A DNA stretch of 64,000 bases from an uncultured Collinsella sp. (GCA_900752215.1 CAADUO010000043.1:1-64000); one strand, 5' to 3'. Positions 53,488 through 63,621 are shown, counted from the first letter of the stretch. A program made the numbers and translations. The notes: a model not told the origin generated them from the sequence alone.

Positions 53488-56041
53488 CTCAAACATACTT
53501 ATCACTCATGATTCTGACGGTGCTGCGCTGGCGGCACCCGTTGATGCCGCACGCCGTAATGGCGCTGCATACAAGACGCGCACGATCGACGACCTTCGCA
53601 TTAAGGATGACCGCCTGCGTGCCGCCATCGAGGGCACGGGACACCTGCTGTTTGACGGCGGCATGGGCACCATGCTGCAGGCGTCCGGCATGAAGGCCGG
53701 CGCCCTGCCCGAGCTGCTCAACTTTGAGGAGCCCCAGGTCATTACCGACATTCAGCGCCAATACGTCGAGGCCGGCTGCGATGTGATCACCGCCAACACC
53801 TTTGGCGCCAACGCCCACAAGCTCGACGGCGCCGCCACCGTGGCAGACGTCTTTGCCGCGGCAGTCACCTGCGCCCGCGACGCCGGCGCCCGCTACGTTG
53901 CCGGCGACATCGGCCCCATCGGCGCCCTGCTGCGCCCCCTGGGCACCCTCAGCTTTGACGAGGCCTACGACCTCTTTGCCGAGGAGGTGCGCGCCGGCGT
54001 CGCTGCGGGTGTGGACCTCTTTATTATCGAGACTATGACCGACCTGGCCGAGATCAAGGCGGCGGTCCTCGCCTGCCGCGAGAACTCCGACCTGCCCGTC
54101 TTTGCCACCATGACCTTTGAGGAAGACGGTCGCACCTTCTTGGGCACGAGCCCCGAGGTCGCCGCCATCACCCTCGACGCCATCGGCGCCGACGTCCTGG
54201 GCATCAACTGCAGCCAGGGCCCGGCCGAACTCCGAGGACTCGCCGCGCGTATGCTCACCGTCACCGACAAGCCCGTTATGGTGCAGGCCAATGCGGGACT
54301 GCCCCACGTGGACGATGACGGCAATACCGTCTTTGATATCCAAGCACCCGAGTACGCCGAGGCCGTCGCCGGCATGATCGCCGACGGCGTGAGCGTCGTG
54401 GGCGGCTGCTGCGGCACCACGCCGGCGCACATGGCGGCCTTGCGCACGCTTATCGACAACCACACGCCCAGCCCGCGCCGCCGCAAGCCCAGCATGTCGG
54501 TCACGAGCGCCCAGACGGTCGTGGACCTCCCCTGCGACGGCCACAAGATCGCCGTCATCGGCGAGCGCATCAATCCCACCGGCAAAAAGCGTCTGCAGCA
54601 GGCCCTGCGCGACGGCGACCTGGACTACGTCGTGAGCCAGGGCATCAGCCAGCAGGAACAGGGCGCCGACATCCTGGACGTCAACGTGGGCCTGCCCGAG
54701 ATCGACGAGGTCAAGATCATCCAACAGGCGACCGAGCAGCTCCAAGGCTCCACGCTGCTGCCACTGCAGATCGACTCCACCGACCCCGCCGCCGTCGAGG
54801 CCGCCGTGCGTCGCTACGCCGGCAAGCCCATCATCAACTCGGTCAATGGCAAACAGCAGATCATGGATGAGATTTTTCCGCTGGTCGCCCACTACGGCAC
54901 CAACGTCGTCGGCCTCACGCTCGACGAGGGCGGCATCCCCGATACCGCCGAGGCACGCTATGCCATCGCCGAGCGCATTGTGGCCGAAGCCGCCCGTTAC
55001 GGCATCGGCCCGGACCGCATCCTCATCGACTGCCTGGTCATGACCGCCTCGACCAACCAGCGCCAGGCTGAGCAGATCCTGCGCGCCATGTCTATGTGCA
55101 AGGAGCGCCTGGGCGTCAAGTGCGCACTCGGCGTATCGAACATCAGCTTTGGTCTGCCTGCTCGCCCGCTGCTGGGCTCGGTCTTTTTGGCCGCCGCCTT
55201 TGGTGCAGGTCTGGACGCCCCCATCATGAACCCGGGTTCCAAGCGCTTTATGGACACTGTCTACAGCTATCGCGTGCTGAGCGTTGAGGACGAGGGCTCG
55301 ACCGGATACATCGAGCGCTACGCCGGCTGGACCGACCCGTACAAGATTGCCGCCAACCCGGCGGCCGCTCAGTCAGCATCGAGCGATGCCGCGCCTGCCG
55401 CAAGCACCACCGCAAGAGCCGATGACGACCCCATCCGCCACATGGTCGTCTCGGGTCGCAAGGGCGAAATCGCGGCCGAGACCGAGCGCCTGCTGGCCGA
55501 CCACGACGCCATGGACCTCATCAACAACCACTTTATCCCCGCCCTCGATGAGGTCGGAGTCCTCTTTGACCAGGGAAAGTTCTTCTTGCCGCAGCTCATG
55601 GCCTCGGCCGAGGCCGCGCGCGTGGGCTTCGATACCATCAAACGCCTGATGCCCGCCGGCGAGATTGCCGACAAGGGCAAGATCTGCGTGGCCACCGTCA
55701 AGGGCGATATCCACGACATCGGTAAGAACATCGTCAAGATGCTGCTCGATAACTACGGCTATACCGTCTTTGATCTGGGTCGCGACGTCGATCCGCAGGA
55801 GGTGCTCAAGACCGTCAAGGAGCGCGACATTAAGCTCGTCGGCCTCTCGGCGCTTATGACCACCACGGTCGTCGCCATGGAGGAGACCATCAAGCTGCTT
55901 CATGCCGAGATGCCGGGCGTCAAGATCATCGTAGGCGGCGCCGTACTCACCCCCGAATACGCCAAGCAGATTGGCGCGGACTACTACGCCAAGGACGCCG
56001 CCGAAAGCGCGCGCATCGCCGAAGAGGTCTTTGGGCAGTAA
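53477..56041 (+). CDS. metH: Cobalamin-dependent methionine synthase, lacking the reactivation domain
   Basis: The 854-aa protein has the homocysteine-binding zinc domain (LLFDGGMGTML; Cys in GINCSQGP and GGCCGTTPAH), the pterin-binding domain (IGERINPTGKKRLQQALRDG, ILDVNVGLPEIDE, LQIDSTDPAAVEAA), the helical cap and the B12-binding domain (VATVKGDIHDIGKNIV with the cobalamin His). It ends after the B12 domain; the AdoMet reactivation domain is a separate gene at 50450. The assigned start overlaps the DUF4928 gene and gives an extra N-terminal stretch of about 50 residues, with only a weak ribosome site, so the true start may be internal. Confidence 0.92.
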   Translation: MANSSNILITHDSDGAALAAPVDAARRNGAAYKTRTIDDLRIKDDRLRAAIEGTGHLLFDGGMGTMLQASGMKAGALPELLNFEEPQVITDIQRQYVEAGCDVITANTFGANAHKLDGAATVADVFAAAVTCARDAGARYVAGDIGPIGALLRPLGTLSFDEAYDLFAEEVRAGVAAGVDLFIIETMTDLAEIKAAVLACRENSDLPVFATMTFEEDGRTFLGTSPEVAAITLDAIGADVLGINCSQGPAELRGLAARMLTVTDKPVMVQANAGLPHVDDDGNTVFDIQAPEYAEAVAGMIADGVSVVGGCCGTTPAHMAALRTLIDNHTPSPRRRKPSMSVTSAQTVVDLPCDGHKIAVIGERINPTGKKRLQQALRDGDLDYVVSQGISQQEQGADILDVNVGLPEIDEVKIIQQATEQLQGSTLLPLQIDSTDPAAVEAAVRRYAGKPIINSVNGKQQIMDEIFPLVAHYGTNVVGLTLDEGGIPDTAEARYAIAERIVAEAARYGIGPDRILIDCLVMTASTNQRQAEQILRAMSMCKERLGVKCALGVSNISFGLPARPLLGSVFLAAAFGAGLDAPIMNPGSKRFMDTVYSYRVLSVEDEGSTGYIERYAGWTDPYKIAANPAAAQSASSDAAPAASTTARADDDPIRHMVVSGRKGEIAAETERLLADHDAMDLINNHFIPALDEVGVLFDQGKFFLPQLMASAEAARVGFDTIKRLMPAGEIADKGKICVATVKGDIHDIGKNIVKMLLDNYGYTVFDLGRDVDPQEVLKTVKERDIKLVGLSALMTTTVVAMEETIKLLHAEMPGVKIIVGGAVLTPEYAKQIGADYYAKDAAESARIAEEVFGQ

Positions 56042-56066
56042 CACAACGGAAACAACCGAGCACCAA

Positions 56067-56104
56067 AACGTGCCGCATGCGCCACTTGGCACGTGCGGCA
56101 CGTT
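56067..56104. other. Hairpin after metH
   Basis: Perfect 11-bp arms AACGTGCCGCA/TGCGGCACGTT enclose 16 nt containing a nested GCCA/TGGC. There is no T-run, so termination is uncertain. Confidence 0.65.
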
Positions 56105-56149
56105 AGAATAGATAAGACTATGCTCGTTTTGGCAGATAGGAGCGCAAGG

Positions 56150-57514
56150 ATGGCGATCACGCCCGCAGAAATCGCGGAAACCCGCGGCATGGTTGAGGAG
56201 CAGAACCTCGACATCAGGACCATCACCATGGGTGTTTCGCTCATGGGTTGCGGCGACGAGAACCTCGACCGCATGTGCACGAAGATCTACGACCACGTGA
56301 CGCACACGGCTGAGCACTTGGTCGAGACCGCCGAGAACCTCGAGCGCGAGTACGGCATCCCCATCGTCAACAAGCGCGTCTCCGTCACCCCGGTGGCGCA
56401 GATCGCCGCTTGCTGCAAGGATGAGGACCTCACCCCCATCGCGCATGCCCTCGACCGTGCGGCCGAGACCCTCGGCATCGACTACCTGGGCGGCTTCTCC
56501 GCGCTCGTCCAGAAGGGCATCGGCGACGCCGACCGCCGCGTCATCCAGTCCATCCCGCAGGCGCTCGCCACCACGAGTCGCGTCTGCTCCAGCGTCAACG
56601 TCGCCAGCCTGCGCGCCGGCATCAACATGGACGCCGTGCTCATGGCTGCGCAGACCATCATCGACGCCGCTAAGCTCACGGCCGACCAGGACTCCGTCGG
56701 CGCTTCCAAGTTTGTCTGCTTTGCCAACATGGTCGAGGACTCCCCGTTTATGGCGGGCGCCGTCCACGGCGGTGGCGAGGCCGACGCCGTCATCAACGTT
56801 GGCGTCTCGGGCCCCGGCGTTATGGCCGCAGCCCTGGAGACGCTGCCCGATTCCGCATCGATGATGGAAGTCGCCGAGAAGATCAAGCAGACCGCCTTTA
56901 AGATCACCCGCGCCGGCGAGCTCATGAGCCGCGAGGCCGCCCATCGCCTGGGTGTCGAGAAGGGCATCGTCGACCTGTCGCTGGCCCCCACGCCTGCCAT
57001 CGGCGACTCCGTCGCGCGCATCCTCGAGATCATCGGTGTTGGCACCTGCGGTGGCCCCGGCACGACCTGCGCACTCGCCATGCTCAACGATGCCGTCAAG
57101 AAGGGCGGCGTCATGGCCAGCTCCAGCGTGGGCGGTCTCTCGGGCGCTTTTATCCCCGTGTCCGAGGACGCCGGCATGATCGCCGCCGTCGAGGCCGGTG
57201 CGCTTTCGCTCGAGAAGCTCGAGGCTATGACCTGCGTATGCTCCGTCGGCCTGGACATGATCGCCATCCCCGGTGACACCCCGGTCGAGACCATCGCCGG
57301 CATCATCGCCGACGAGATGGCTATCGGCGTCATCAACAACAAGACCACGGCCGTCCGCGTGATTCCCGCCATTGGCAAGGGCGTGGGCGACTGCGTCGAG
57401 TACGGCGGCCTGTTCGGCCGTGCGCCCATCATGCCGGTGAACCCCAACGCCGGCACCGTGCTTGCCCACCGTGGTGGACGCTTCCCGGCGCCGCTGAACT
57501 CGCTGAAGAACTAG
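56150..57514 (+). CDS. PFL-family protein (DUF711/UPF0210)
   Basis: The 454-aa protein matches DUF711: [51 protein letters not shown] and [14 protein letters not shown]. This family has a structure related to pyruvate-formate-lyase/ribonucleotide reductase-like barrels, but its reaction is unknown. The start at 56150 follows GGAGCGCAAGG; the longer ORF is rejected. It follows metH but is separated by a hairpin, so it may have its own promoter. It is often next to an ACT-domain protein gene in other genomes; no such gene is seen here. Confidence 0.9.
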   Translation: MAITPAEIAETRGMVEEQNLDIRTITMGVSLMGCGDENLDRMCTKIYDHVTHTAEHLVETAENLEREYGIPIVNKRVSVTPVAQIAACCKDEDLTPIAHALDRAAETLGIDYLGGFSALVQKGIGDADRRVIQSIPQALATTSRVCSSVNVASLRAGINMDAVLMAAQTIIDAAKLTADQDSVGASKFVCFANMVEDSPFMAGAVHGGGEADAVINVGVSGPGVMAAALETLPDSASMMEVAEKIKQTAFKITRAGELMSREAAHRLGVEKGIVDLSLAPTPAIGDSVARILEIIGVGTCGGPGTTCALAMLNDAVKKGGVMASSSVGGLSGAFIPVSEDAGMIAAVEAGALSLEKLEAMTCVCSVGLDMIAIPGDTPVETIAGIIADEMAIGVINNKTTAVRVIPAIGKGVGDCVEYGGLFGRAPIMPVNPNAGTVLAHRGGRFPAPLNSLKN

Positions 57515-57531
57515 CTGAGGGGTTCGGGCGA

Positions 57532-57665
57532 GGAGTCCCGAGGAGGGCAAATATATAAGGTCGCCTGCTCGGACAGTCCTGACTCGCACGGAGAGCACAT
57601 TAAGTGCTCTCCGGCTCGTGCGGAACTCGCGATCGACCTTATATATTTGCCCTCCCCGGGACTCC
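57532..57665. repeat. Near-perfect 32-bp-arm palindrome with inner hairpin
   Basis: Arms 57532-57563 and 57634-57665 match at 31 of 32 positions, including GGCAAATATATAAGGTCG and its complement. Inside lies a 9-bp stem GGAGAGCAC/GTGCTCTCC (57590-57612). There is no open reading frame of note. It lies between the DUF711 gene and a methyltransferase gene. Confidence 0.85.
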
Positions 57666-57832
57666 CGCACAACGGGACCTCAGTTGGGTTCTATCCCGTA
57701 TGGCAGTCGCTTCGCTCCTGCCCGCCTTGGTTGTGAGGGCGGTTTGGCGTTGGAACGGTTCTTTTCTGATATATGCTGGTTGCGGCTCTTCTTTTGGGAG
57801 GAGTCGCTTTTTTGTTGCTAGGAGGTTAGCCC

Positions 57833-58720
57833 GTGGTTGATGGGGATGCTCGCTCTGAGCTTCTTTCTGCGGATTGGAATGGCGAATGGATGCGCCTGCA
57901 AGCTGGTCGGCATCGGGCTGATGATTCTTTTGAATGGGATAAGCGGGCTCGGCATTTTCGGCCCTTGGAGACTGCCCCTTATGCTCGGGATTTTATAAAG
58001 CTATTGGCACTTGAGCCCGGCGAGTCCGTGCTGGATATGGGGTGTGGGGCTGGGTCGATTGCTATTCCGCTTGCTCAGGCTGGGCATTCCGTGATTGCTG
58101 CCGACTTCTCTCCTGCCATGTTGGGCACGCTTGATGCTGGCATTGAGTACTATGGGCTCGAGGATCGCATTACACCGCTTGAGCTTGCTTGGGATGATGA
58201 CTGGGATTTGGTTGGACCGGTCGCGAAAGCGGTAGATGTTGCCTTTGCCAGTCGCTCTGTCACCACGACCAACCTAAAAGGTGCGCTTGCCAAGCTTGAT
58301 CGAACGGCTCGTCGGCGTTGTGCCGTCACGATGGTCGCCAACTCCAGCCCGCGCTATGACCTGCACTTAATGAACGCCATCGGTGCCTCGGTTACCTGCA
58401 GTAATGGTTTTGTGTATGCCTTTAACATCCTTATTCAGATGGGTGCCCTGCCGCAGGTTACGTACTTTGAATCGCCTCGTCGCGATACTTTCGATAGCCT
58501 TGAGGCGGGCGTAGCAGATTTTTCCCGTATGCTCGAGCATGGCAACGAGGATAAGATCGACCGCCTGCGCGACTACATCGCCCAGCACATGATTGAGAAT
58601 CCCCGTGCCGGTGAGCCGGGCTCCAAGGGCGTGCCGCAGGGGCGCTATATGCTCGATCATGTCCGCAAGGTTCGTTGGGCGTTTATTGCATGGGAGCCGG
58701 TCTCTGCGCCCAGCTCATAG
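57833..58720 (+). CDS. Class I SAM-dependent methyltransferase
   Basis: The 295-aa protein has motif I SVLDMGCGAGSIAIPLAQAG, the acidic site VIAADFSPAMLG and the post-motif segment FASRSVTTTNLK. The start is GTG with AGGAGGTTAGCCC upstream. Codons in the 5' half are notably T-rich at third positions (GCT, GGG, TTT) compared with the GC-rich neighbours. This suggests more recent acquisition. Acceptor unknown. It ends 158 nt before the YhbY gene. Confidence 0.85.
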   Translation: MVDGDARSELLSADWNGEWMRLQAGRHRADDSFEWDKRARHFRPLETAPYARDFIKLLALEPGESVLDMGCGAGSIAIPLAQAGHSVIAADFSPAMLGTLDAGIEYYGLEDRITPLELAWDDDWDLVGPVAKAVDVAFASRSVTTTNLKGALAKLDRTARRRCAVTMVANSSPRYDLHLMNAIGASVTCSNGFVYAFNILIQMGALPQVTYFESPRRDTFDSLEAGVADFSRMLEHGNEDKIDRLRDYIAQHMIENPRAGEPGSKGVPQGRYMLDHVRKVRWAFIAWEPVSAPSS

Positions 58721-58878
58721 CCCGTTCGCAGCCCGCACCGCCCACCCGCTCGGCATCCGCATTCTTTTTGAACTGGGCGAACGCGCTCCACACACCGCCG
58801 TTCCTGCGCTATCGTGGGACAGCTCACGTAGATTAAGGCCCCGTCGCGGGGCGCCCCATACATAGAAAGCGAGAACCC

Positions 58879-59178
58879 ATGGCACTGACAGGAGCACAGG
58901 TCAAGCAGCTTCGCAGCATGGCCCATCACCTCAACCCCGCCATCATCATCGGCAAGTCCGACGTCAACGAGGGCACCGTCGAGCAGACGGTCGCCTACCT
59001 GGAGAAGCACGAGCTCGTTAAGTGCTCCGTGCTCGATGGCTCCAGCCTTTCCGCCCGCGAGGCCGCCGAAGAGCTCGCTGAGCGCTGCCACGCCGAGGTC
59101 GTCCAGGTCATCGGCCGCAAGTTCTCGCTGTATCGCGAGTCCTCGCGCAAGGACATCGAGAAGATCAAGCTCGTCTAA
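58879..59178 (+). CDS. yhbY: YhbY/CRM-domain RNA-binding protein
   Basis: The 99-aa protein is one CRM domain: LTGAQVKQLRSMAHHLNPAI then IIGKSDVNEGTVEQTVAYLE and VQVIGRKFSLYRESSRK, the GxxG loop and core of YhbY. It associates with pre-50S ribosomal subunits in E. coli. It ends before a terminator at 59216-59249. The start has AAAGCGAGAACCC upstream. Confidence 0.93.
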   Translation: MALTGAQVKQLRSMAHHLNPAIIIGKSDVNEGTVEQTVAYLEKHELVKCSVLDGSSLSAREAAEELAERCHAEVVQVIGRKFSLYRESSRKDIEKIKLV

Positions 59179-59215
59179 GAGCCAATGATCCGGCGAGCCA
59201 ACACATAGCAAGCTT

Positions 59216-59249
59216 ACGGGTGCCCAAGTACTTTGGGCGCCCGTTTTTT
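59216..59249 (+). terminator. Terminator of yhbY
   Basis: ACGGGTGCCCAA (59216-59227) pairs with TTGGGCGCCCGT (59233-59244), followed by six Ts. The convergent 999-aa regulator ends within the T-run. Confidence 0.9.
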
Positions 59250-62247
59250 ATCGCTCGACCAGCACGCGATTGAGCCGCCCCTCCACCAAGCGCTCGTATA
59301 GACGCCGCGTCTCGGGCTCGGGCACGCCATTGACCTGCTCCCTCAGATGGTGCATATGCCCGCTGTATAGCTCGACGATATCGCGCCGCCGCCCCGCCGC
59401 ACTGTAGACGCGCATGGCGCAGCGCACCATATCCTCGCGCGCCGTTTCCTGCCGAAGCCCCGACTCCGCCAGCCAAATCGCCGACTGCAGATCGTTTTCT
59501 TCTAGAGCGGCATTGGCCCCCTTAATCATGCAATCGATGTACTTTGACTGCATAATGCGTCGCATACGCAAAAAGTAGGTGGGATTACAGCCATTGGGAA
59601 CATACAGCGGTCCGGCATAAAGCTGCTCAATCTTAAGGCACAGTTCAACTAAATGGGGCCCGCGCGCACCCGTGCGATTTCCCAAAACCTCGCGGCTTAT
59701 CTGGTCAAACAGCCGTACATCGGTCTTGACGTAGTCGCCATTGAGTCCGATGCATTCATTTTGGATGAGCACGCACGACTTGCCGTCTGGCGTCGGCCCC
59801 AAGGCCGACCGCAAGCGCGATATCGTCGAGTACAGGTTGTTGCGGGCGCTATTGAACTCGGCATGGGGCCACAGCTCCATGGCCAGCGTCTCACGATCGA
59901 CGAGCGCATCCATGCCCAGCGCAAGCCGCTCGGCAAGCGTCGCCGCCTTTTTGCGGCGCCACATTTTGTCCGTGATGGGAAACCCGTCGCGCTCGGCGCG
60001 AAACGCACCAAACATGCGAATCTCGATATGGTCGATGGTATCAACGGCTTCAACCTCGCCGGCCTGGAACAGGCGCTCGCCCTCCCCTTCCAAATCGTCG
60101 CGCAGCGAATACCGCGACAGCTCGCGCACGGGAAGCTTCTTGCGTATCCTGGTCGCCGGCTCGCCCAGACAATGCATGGCAAGGCGCGCAAAGAGCCGAT
60201 ACGATGGCTCTAGAATCCCCGCGCGATTCATGGACATCCAGGCCGCAAGGTCGCTGTCTCGGCCCGCACAGGCCAAATGCAGCGCCACCATCCAGGCTTC
60301 TGCGCCACCAACCTGCGTCTGGCTTATATCGAGTAGCTCCGCTTCCTCGCGCACCGAAACCATCGAGGTGTTACGCAGATATGCCACGCGCTCCAGCAGC
60401 AATGCGTTATCGCGCATGTACGCAATCGACTCCTCGGCAAGTTTGAGCACTTGGACCGCACGGAACTTCGCATTAACCGGCCGTCCCTCTGCCAGCGACT
60501 GCCAGCCTTCTAGCAACAGGCCAAACAGCTGAATCTGGTTGTCACGCATACGGACGGCAAAACGATCGAGCTCGTTGAACGCCGCGTCGTCGGTTACCGG
60601 CAAGCCGGAAAGGAGCCGCCGTGCCGCCAACACCATGCGCACCCAGATAGCCATCGCCTTAAGCCCACGTACGTCGAGCGCCTCCCGCACCACCGTCATC
60701 TCGTCGTCGCGCTCGTCGGTTCCCGCAAACGACCCGTCAAAGAGCTCCACCAGCATGCTATCGGCCCGTATAACAATCCCCGCGATGTCGAGCTCGCAGT
60801 CGTAGGCCTTGCTCGTTTTGAGCTGCTGTAGAACGCCACCGCCATCTCCCCGCTCGGTCAGGCACCGCTTGACCTCGATATGCGCAGACAACATATCGAG
60901 TGCGGTATGGGATGTCTCGATTTCTGGCACGGCCAGGTTCGTAGGAAGCCCAAGCCCGTTGTCCCCATAGCAAACAGCCGTCAGCGTCTGGGCCACCCTC
61001 CATGAAACAGGGTCTATTTCGCAGGCCGCCCGTTCGCCCCCGCGCTCGATAACCGATGCCATATAGCGAGCGAGCTTTGTATTGGACACGCTGACCGCTG
61101 CCAGATATACGCCAAGCGCCTCGGCAGGCGTTGGCTCTGGAGCCGGATCGTCAGCATCGATCGTGCCCAGCGCTGCTCGGCAGATATCGGCCCCGTGCCC
61201 CGTCAGGGCCAGATCGACCCCATACTGCCCGGCAAGTTCAAGGACCGCTTCACGGTCCAAAAAGGCGTCCGCCAGGCCCATCGCCGCATCGCATCGGCCC
61301 GCCTTAAGCAAAATCCGGGCCGCCCTCGGAACAAGTTCGGGGCGAACCTCGGCCACCAACTTACGCAAACGCAAGCGTCCGTTATCCTCCGTGCCAAGAC
61401 ACGTAAAACTCCGCTCGGCGGGATCCAAGCCAAAGATCGGGTAGTCGCGTACAAAGTAGGACTGGTCGACCATCGACAGCCTCACCCCGCAAGCCTCGAG
61501 TTCTGCGATATTGCCCTCGCCCATCAAAACCATGAGACATGCCACGCAAAACAGCGCATTATTGTCGAGCGAAGCCAGATCGACAAGTGCCGCGCCATAT
61601 ACGTTGACAATCTCGTTTTCGAGCAGACCGGCTACGTCGCCTTGGCCATACAGACCCGTCTGCAATGCCGAAACGAGCTCGGGCACGCCCTGCGTGAGCT
61701 GATAAAAGTCAAGCGATGTGCTGATCGAAAACGCCGATGCCCACGCCGAATACTCATAGGCATGCACCTTGAGCATCTGCGCATTGATCTTAACCGAATC
61801 GCCCAGCCCATGAATCAGCTGACGATTTGAAGGACGGCAGGAGATAAAGACCCCTATCCCCATAGCGCGCAGCCCGCGAATCCTGTCGATGAGGTCTTCG
61901 GTATCGTGCTGATCGAGGTTTGGCACATTATCAATCGCGATAAGGGAGTGCGGTTTGTCTTTGAGTTCTTCGGTAACCACCTCGAGCTGCATAAACACCT
62001 CGCGCCCAGTGGCGCGATCGGCCTCGATAATCCGCACGGGGCCTCGCGTCGGGTCGCATTTAACCTCATGGGTGTACTGCAGCAGCACCGAGGTCTTCCC
62101 AAACCCGTCGGGCGCATAAAGAACCACGATGCCGGCCTTTCGGCCCTTGGCGATAAGCTCATTCATCAAGCGTTCGCGTCGCACCATATAGCCTCCGCCC
62201 AGCGGCATCAGCTCGAGCTCGTCTATACCGCTCAAATCGTTTACCAT
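59248..62247 (-). CDS. Large ATPase regulator with C-terminal SARP-like DNA-binding and BTAD domains
   Basis: The 999-aa protein has an N-terminal NTPase (about 30-200, P-loop VLYAPDGFGKTSVLL, acidic strand LIAIDNVPNLD). A long helical region (about 300-740) follows. The C-terminal winged helix/BTAD-like part begins near residue 745 (IEIRMFGAFRAERDGFPITD, MWRRKKAATLAERLA, LAMELWPHAEFNSARNNLYS). The order resembles MalT/AfsR-type regulators but with the SARP-like module at the C terminus. There is no neighbouring target operon. It starts at an ATG preceded by GAGGAGCGGGC. Ligand and regulon unknown. Confidence 0.82.
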   Translation of the reverse strand: MVNDLSGIDELELMPLGGGYMVRRERLMNELIAKGRKAGIVVLYAPDGFGKTSVLLQYTHEVKCDPTRGPVRIIEADRATGREVFMQLEVVTEELKDKPHSLIAIDNVPNLDQHDTEDLIDRIRGLRAMGIGVFISCRPSNRQLIHGLGDSVKINAQMLKVHAYEYSAWASAFSISTSLDFYQLTQGVPELVSALQTGLYGQGDVAGLLENEIVNVYGAALVDLASLDNNALFCVACLMVLMGEGNIAELEACGVRLSMVDQSYFVRDYPIFGLDPAERSFTCLGTEDNGRLRLRKLVAEVRPELVPRAARILLKAGRCDAAMGLADAFLDREAVLELAGQYGVDLALTGHGADICRAALGTIDADDPAPEPTPAEALGVYLAAVSVSNTKLARYMASVIERGGERAACEIDPVSWRVAQTLTAVCYGDNGLGLPTNLAVPEIETSHTALDMLSAHIEVKRCLTERGDGGGVLQQLKTSKAYDCELDIAGIVIRADSMLVELFDGSFAGTDERDDEMTVVREALDVRGLKAMAIWVRMVLAARRLLSGLPVTDDAAFNELDRFAVRMRDNQIQLFGLLLEGWQSLAEGRPVNAKFRAVQVLKLAEESIAYMRDNALLLERVAYLRNTSMVSVREEAELLDISQTQVGGAEAWMVALHLACAGRDSDLAAWMSMNRAGILEPSYRLFARLAMHCLGEPATRIRKKLPVRELSRYSLRDDLEGEGERLFQAGEVEAVDTIDHIEIRMFGAFRAERDGFPITDKMWRRKKAATLAERLALGMDALVDRETLAMELWPHAEFNSARNNLYSTISRLRSALGPTPDGKSCVLIQNECIGLNGDYVKTDVRLFDQISREVLGNRTGARGPHLVELCLKIEQLYAGPLYVPNGCNPTYFLRMRRIMQSKYIDCMIKGANAALEENDLQSAIWLAESGLRQETAREDMVRCAMRVYSAAGRRRDIVELYSGHMHHLREQVNGVPEPETRRLYERLVEGRLNRVLVER

Positions 62248-62638
62248 GCCCGCTCCTCAACTCGACCGTATGGACACTGTAGCCGCAAGACCATACAAGC
62301 CGCGCTATGAATAGAGCGACCTTGTGTTTTAGGTTGTCTTTTGGTACGCAAGCGGCAAGTTTTTGTACAGCGAGGGCCGATTGTTATTAATCCCCCGACT
62401 AATCGGTCTTTAAGCAGGTAAATGAGCTTGTCAGCTTGTCCCATCTAAGCGGCAGTGTAACGCAGATGAACAAGGTTCAGCTATGTCATTCAACTCGCCT
62501 AGCACCCGCTACCGTCTACGACCTTCTAGTGGCATTTTTGCATAGAATCTGGTATAGAATGAATCAAGCTGTTGGACATCCGGCATTCGTCAAGCTTGCG
62601 GCAAGTTTTTGATCAAGTGGGCGGAAAGGGATAGCAAA
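62248..62638. other. Intergenic region without a gene
   Basis: This 390-nt region is AT-richer than its neighbours and holds the promoter of the large regulator. I see no RNA gene or coding frame. Confidence 0.5.
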
Positions 62639-62663
62639 AAGGCCCCCGCAAAGCGGAGGCCTT
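62639..62663 (-). terminator. Terminator of nagB
   Basis: AAGGCCCCCGC (62639-62649) pairs imperfectly with GCGGAGGCCTT (62653-62663). The minus strand then has TTTTTGC. Confidence 0.85.
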
Positions 62664-62695
62664 AGGCATGGCTATGTCGAGCTGCAGGATTCGCG

Positions 62696-63424
62696 CTACT
62701 CGCAGAGCGAAAGGGCGGCCTCGTCGGCAACGACAACGCAGTTGGTGTGCAGCTGCAGGATCGAAGCCGGGCACTCGGGCGTAACCGGACCATAGCACAT
62801 GTCATGCACGGCCTGAGCCTTGGCCTCGCCGTTGGCGACGACCAGGATCATGCGGGCATACATGATGGTCTGGGTACCCATGGTGTAGGCCTGACGGGGA
62901 ACATCGTCGATGCTGTCGAACAGGCGGCTGTTGGCCTGAATGGTGCTCTCGGTGAGGTCGACGCAGTGCGTACCCTTGGAGAAGTGGTCATCGGGCTCGT
63001 TGAAGCCGATGTGGCCGTTGTTGCCAATGCCGAGCAGCTGCAGATCCGGGTAACCGGCGGCGGCGACGATCTTGTCGTACTCAGAGCAGGCAGCGGCGGC
63101 GTCGGGGTTGGAACCGTCGGGCACATGCGTGTTGTTCAGGTCGATGTTGATGTGATCGAAGAAGTTCTCACGCATGAAGTAGTGATAGCTCTGGGGATCG
63201 TCGTGCGAAAGGCCGCGATACTCGTCCAGGTTGTAGGTGCTGACCTCGGCAAAGTCGACGTCACCCTTCTTGTACCAAGCAGCGAGCTGCTTGTAGGCAC
63301 CGATCGGGGTGGAGCCGGTGGCAAGGCCCAGTACACAGTCGGGCTTGAGGATAACCTGCGCCGAAATGATATTAGCGGCCTTGCGGCTCATATCCTCGTA
63401 GTCTTTAGCTTTAATGATCTTCAT
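62696..63424 (-). CDS. nagB: Glucosamine-6-phosphate deaminase
   Basis: The 242-aa enzyme converts glucosamine-6-phosphate to fructose-6-phosphate and ammonia. Motifs are LGLATGSTPIGAYKQLA (phosphate site), TYNLDEYRGL (catalytic Asp), and LQLLGIGNNGHIGFNEPDD with the His. The length fits the short NagB form without the E. coli allosteric tail. The start at 63424 has AAAGGA upstream; the longer ORF start is an artefact. It is transcribed alone, convergent to nothing, with a terminator at 62639. Confidence 0.95.
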   Translation of the reverse strand: MKIIKAKDYEDMSRKAANIISAQVILKPDCVLGLATGSTPIGAYKQLAAWYKKGDVDFAEVSTYNLDEYRGLSHDDPQSYHYFMRENFFDHINIDLNNTHVPDGSNPDAAAACSEYDKIVAAAGYPDLQLLGIGNNGHIGFNEPDDHFSKGTHCVDLTESTIQANSRLFDSIDDVPRQAYTMGTQTIMYARMILVVANGEAKAQAVHDMCYGPVTPECPASILQLHTNCVVVADEAALSLCE

Positions 63425-63621
63425 TACGCGTCCTTTCTCGTACAAGAGAGGCAAGGCTCCCTTACAAGCACTTGCCCGCGGCCCGCGTCGGCCGCAACCA
63501 ACGTGTGCGGCCACCAGGGCGAGGTCGCGTAATGTATGTGTCTCGTGTCTAACCGCGTCGAGGCCCCTGCCCGTCCACGGTGACCCAAAGCCTTTTAGCT
63601 TCGGACAAATCCCATCTTGCC

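Noticed and set aside
55373..57670. 765-codon minus-strand open frame
   Set aside because: It covers metH and the DUF711 gene in antisense, with biased Asp/Gly/His composition and no motifs.
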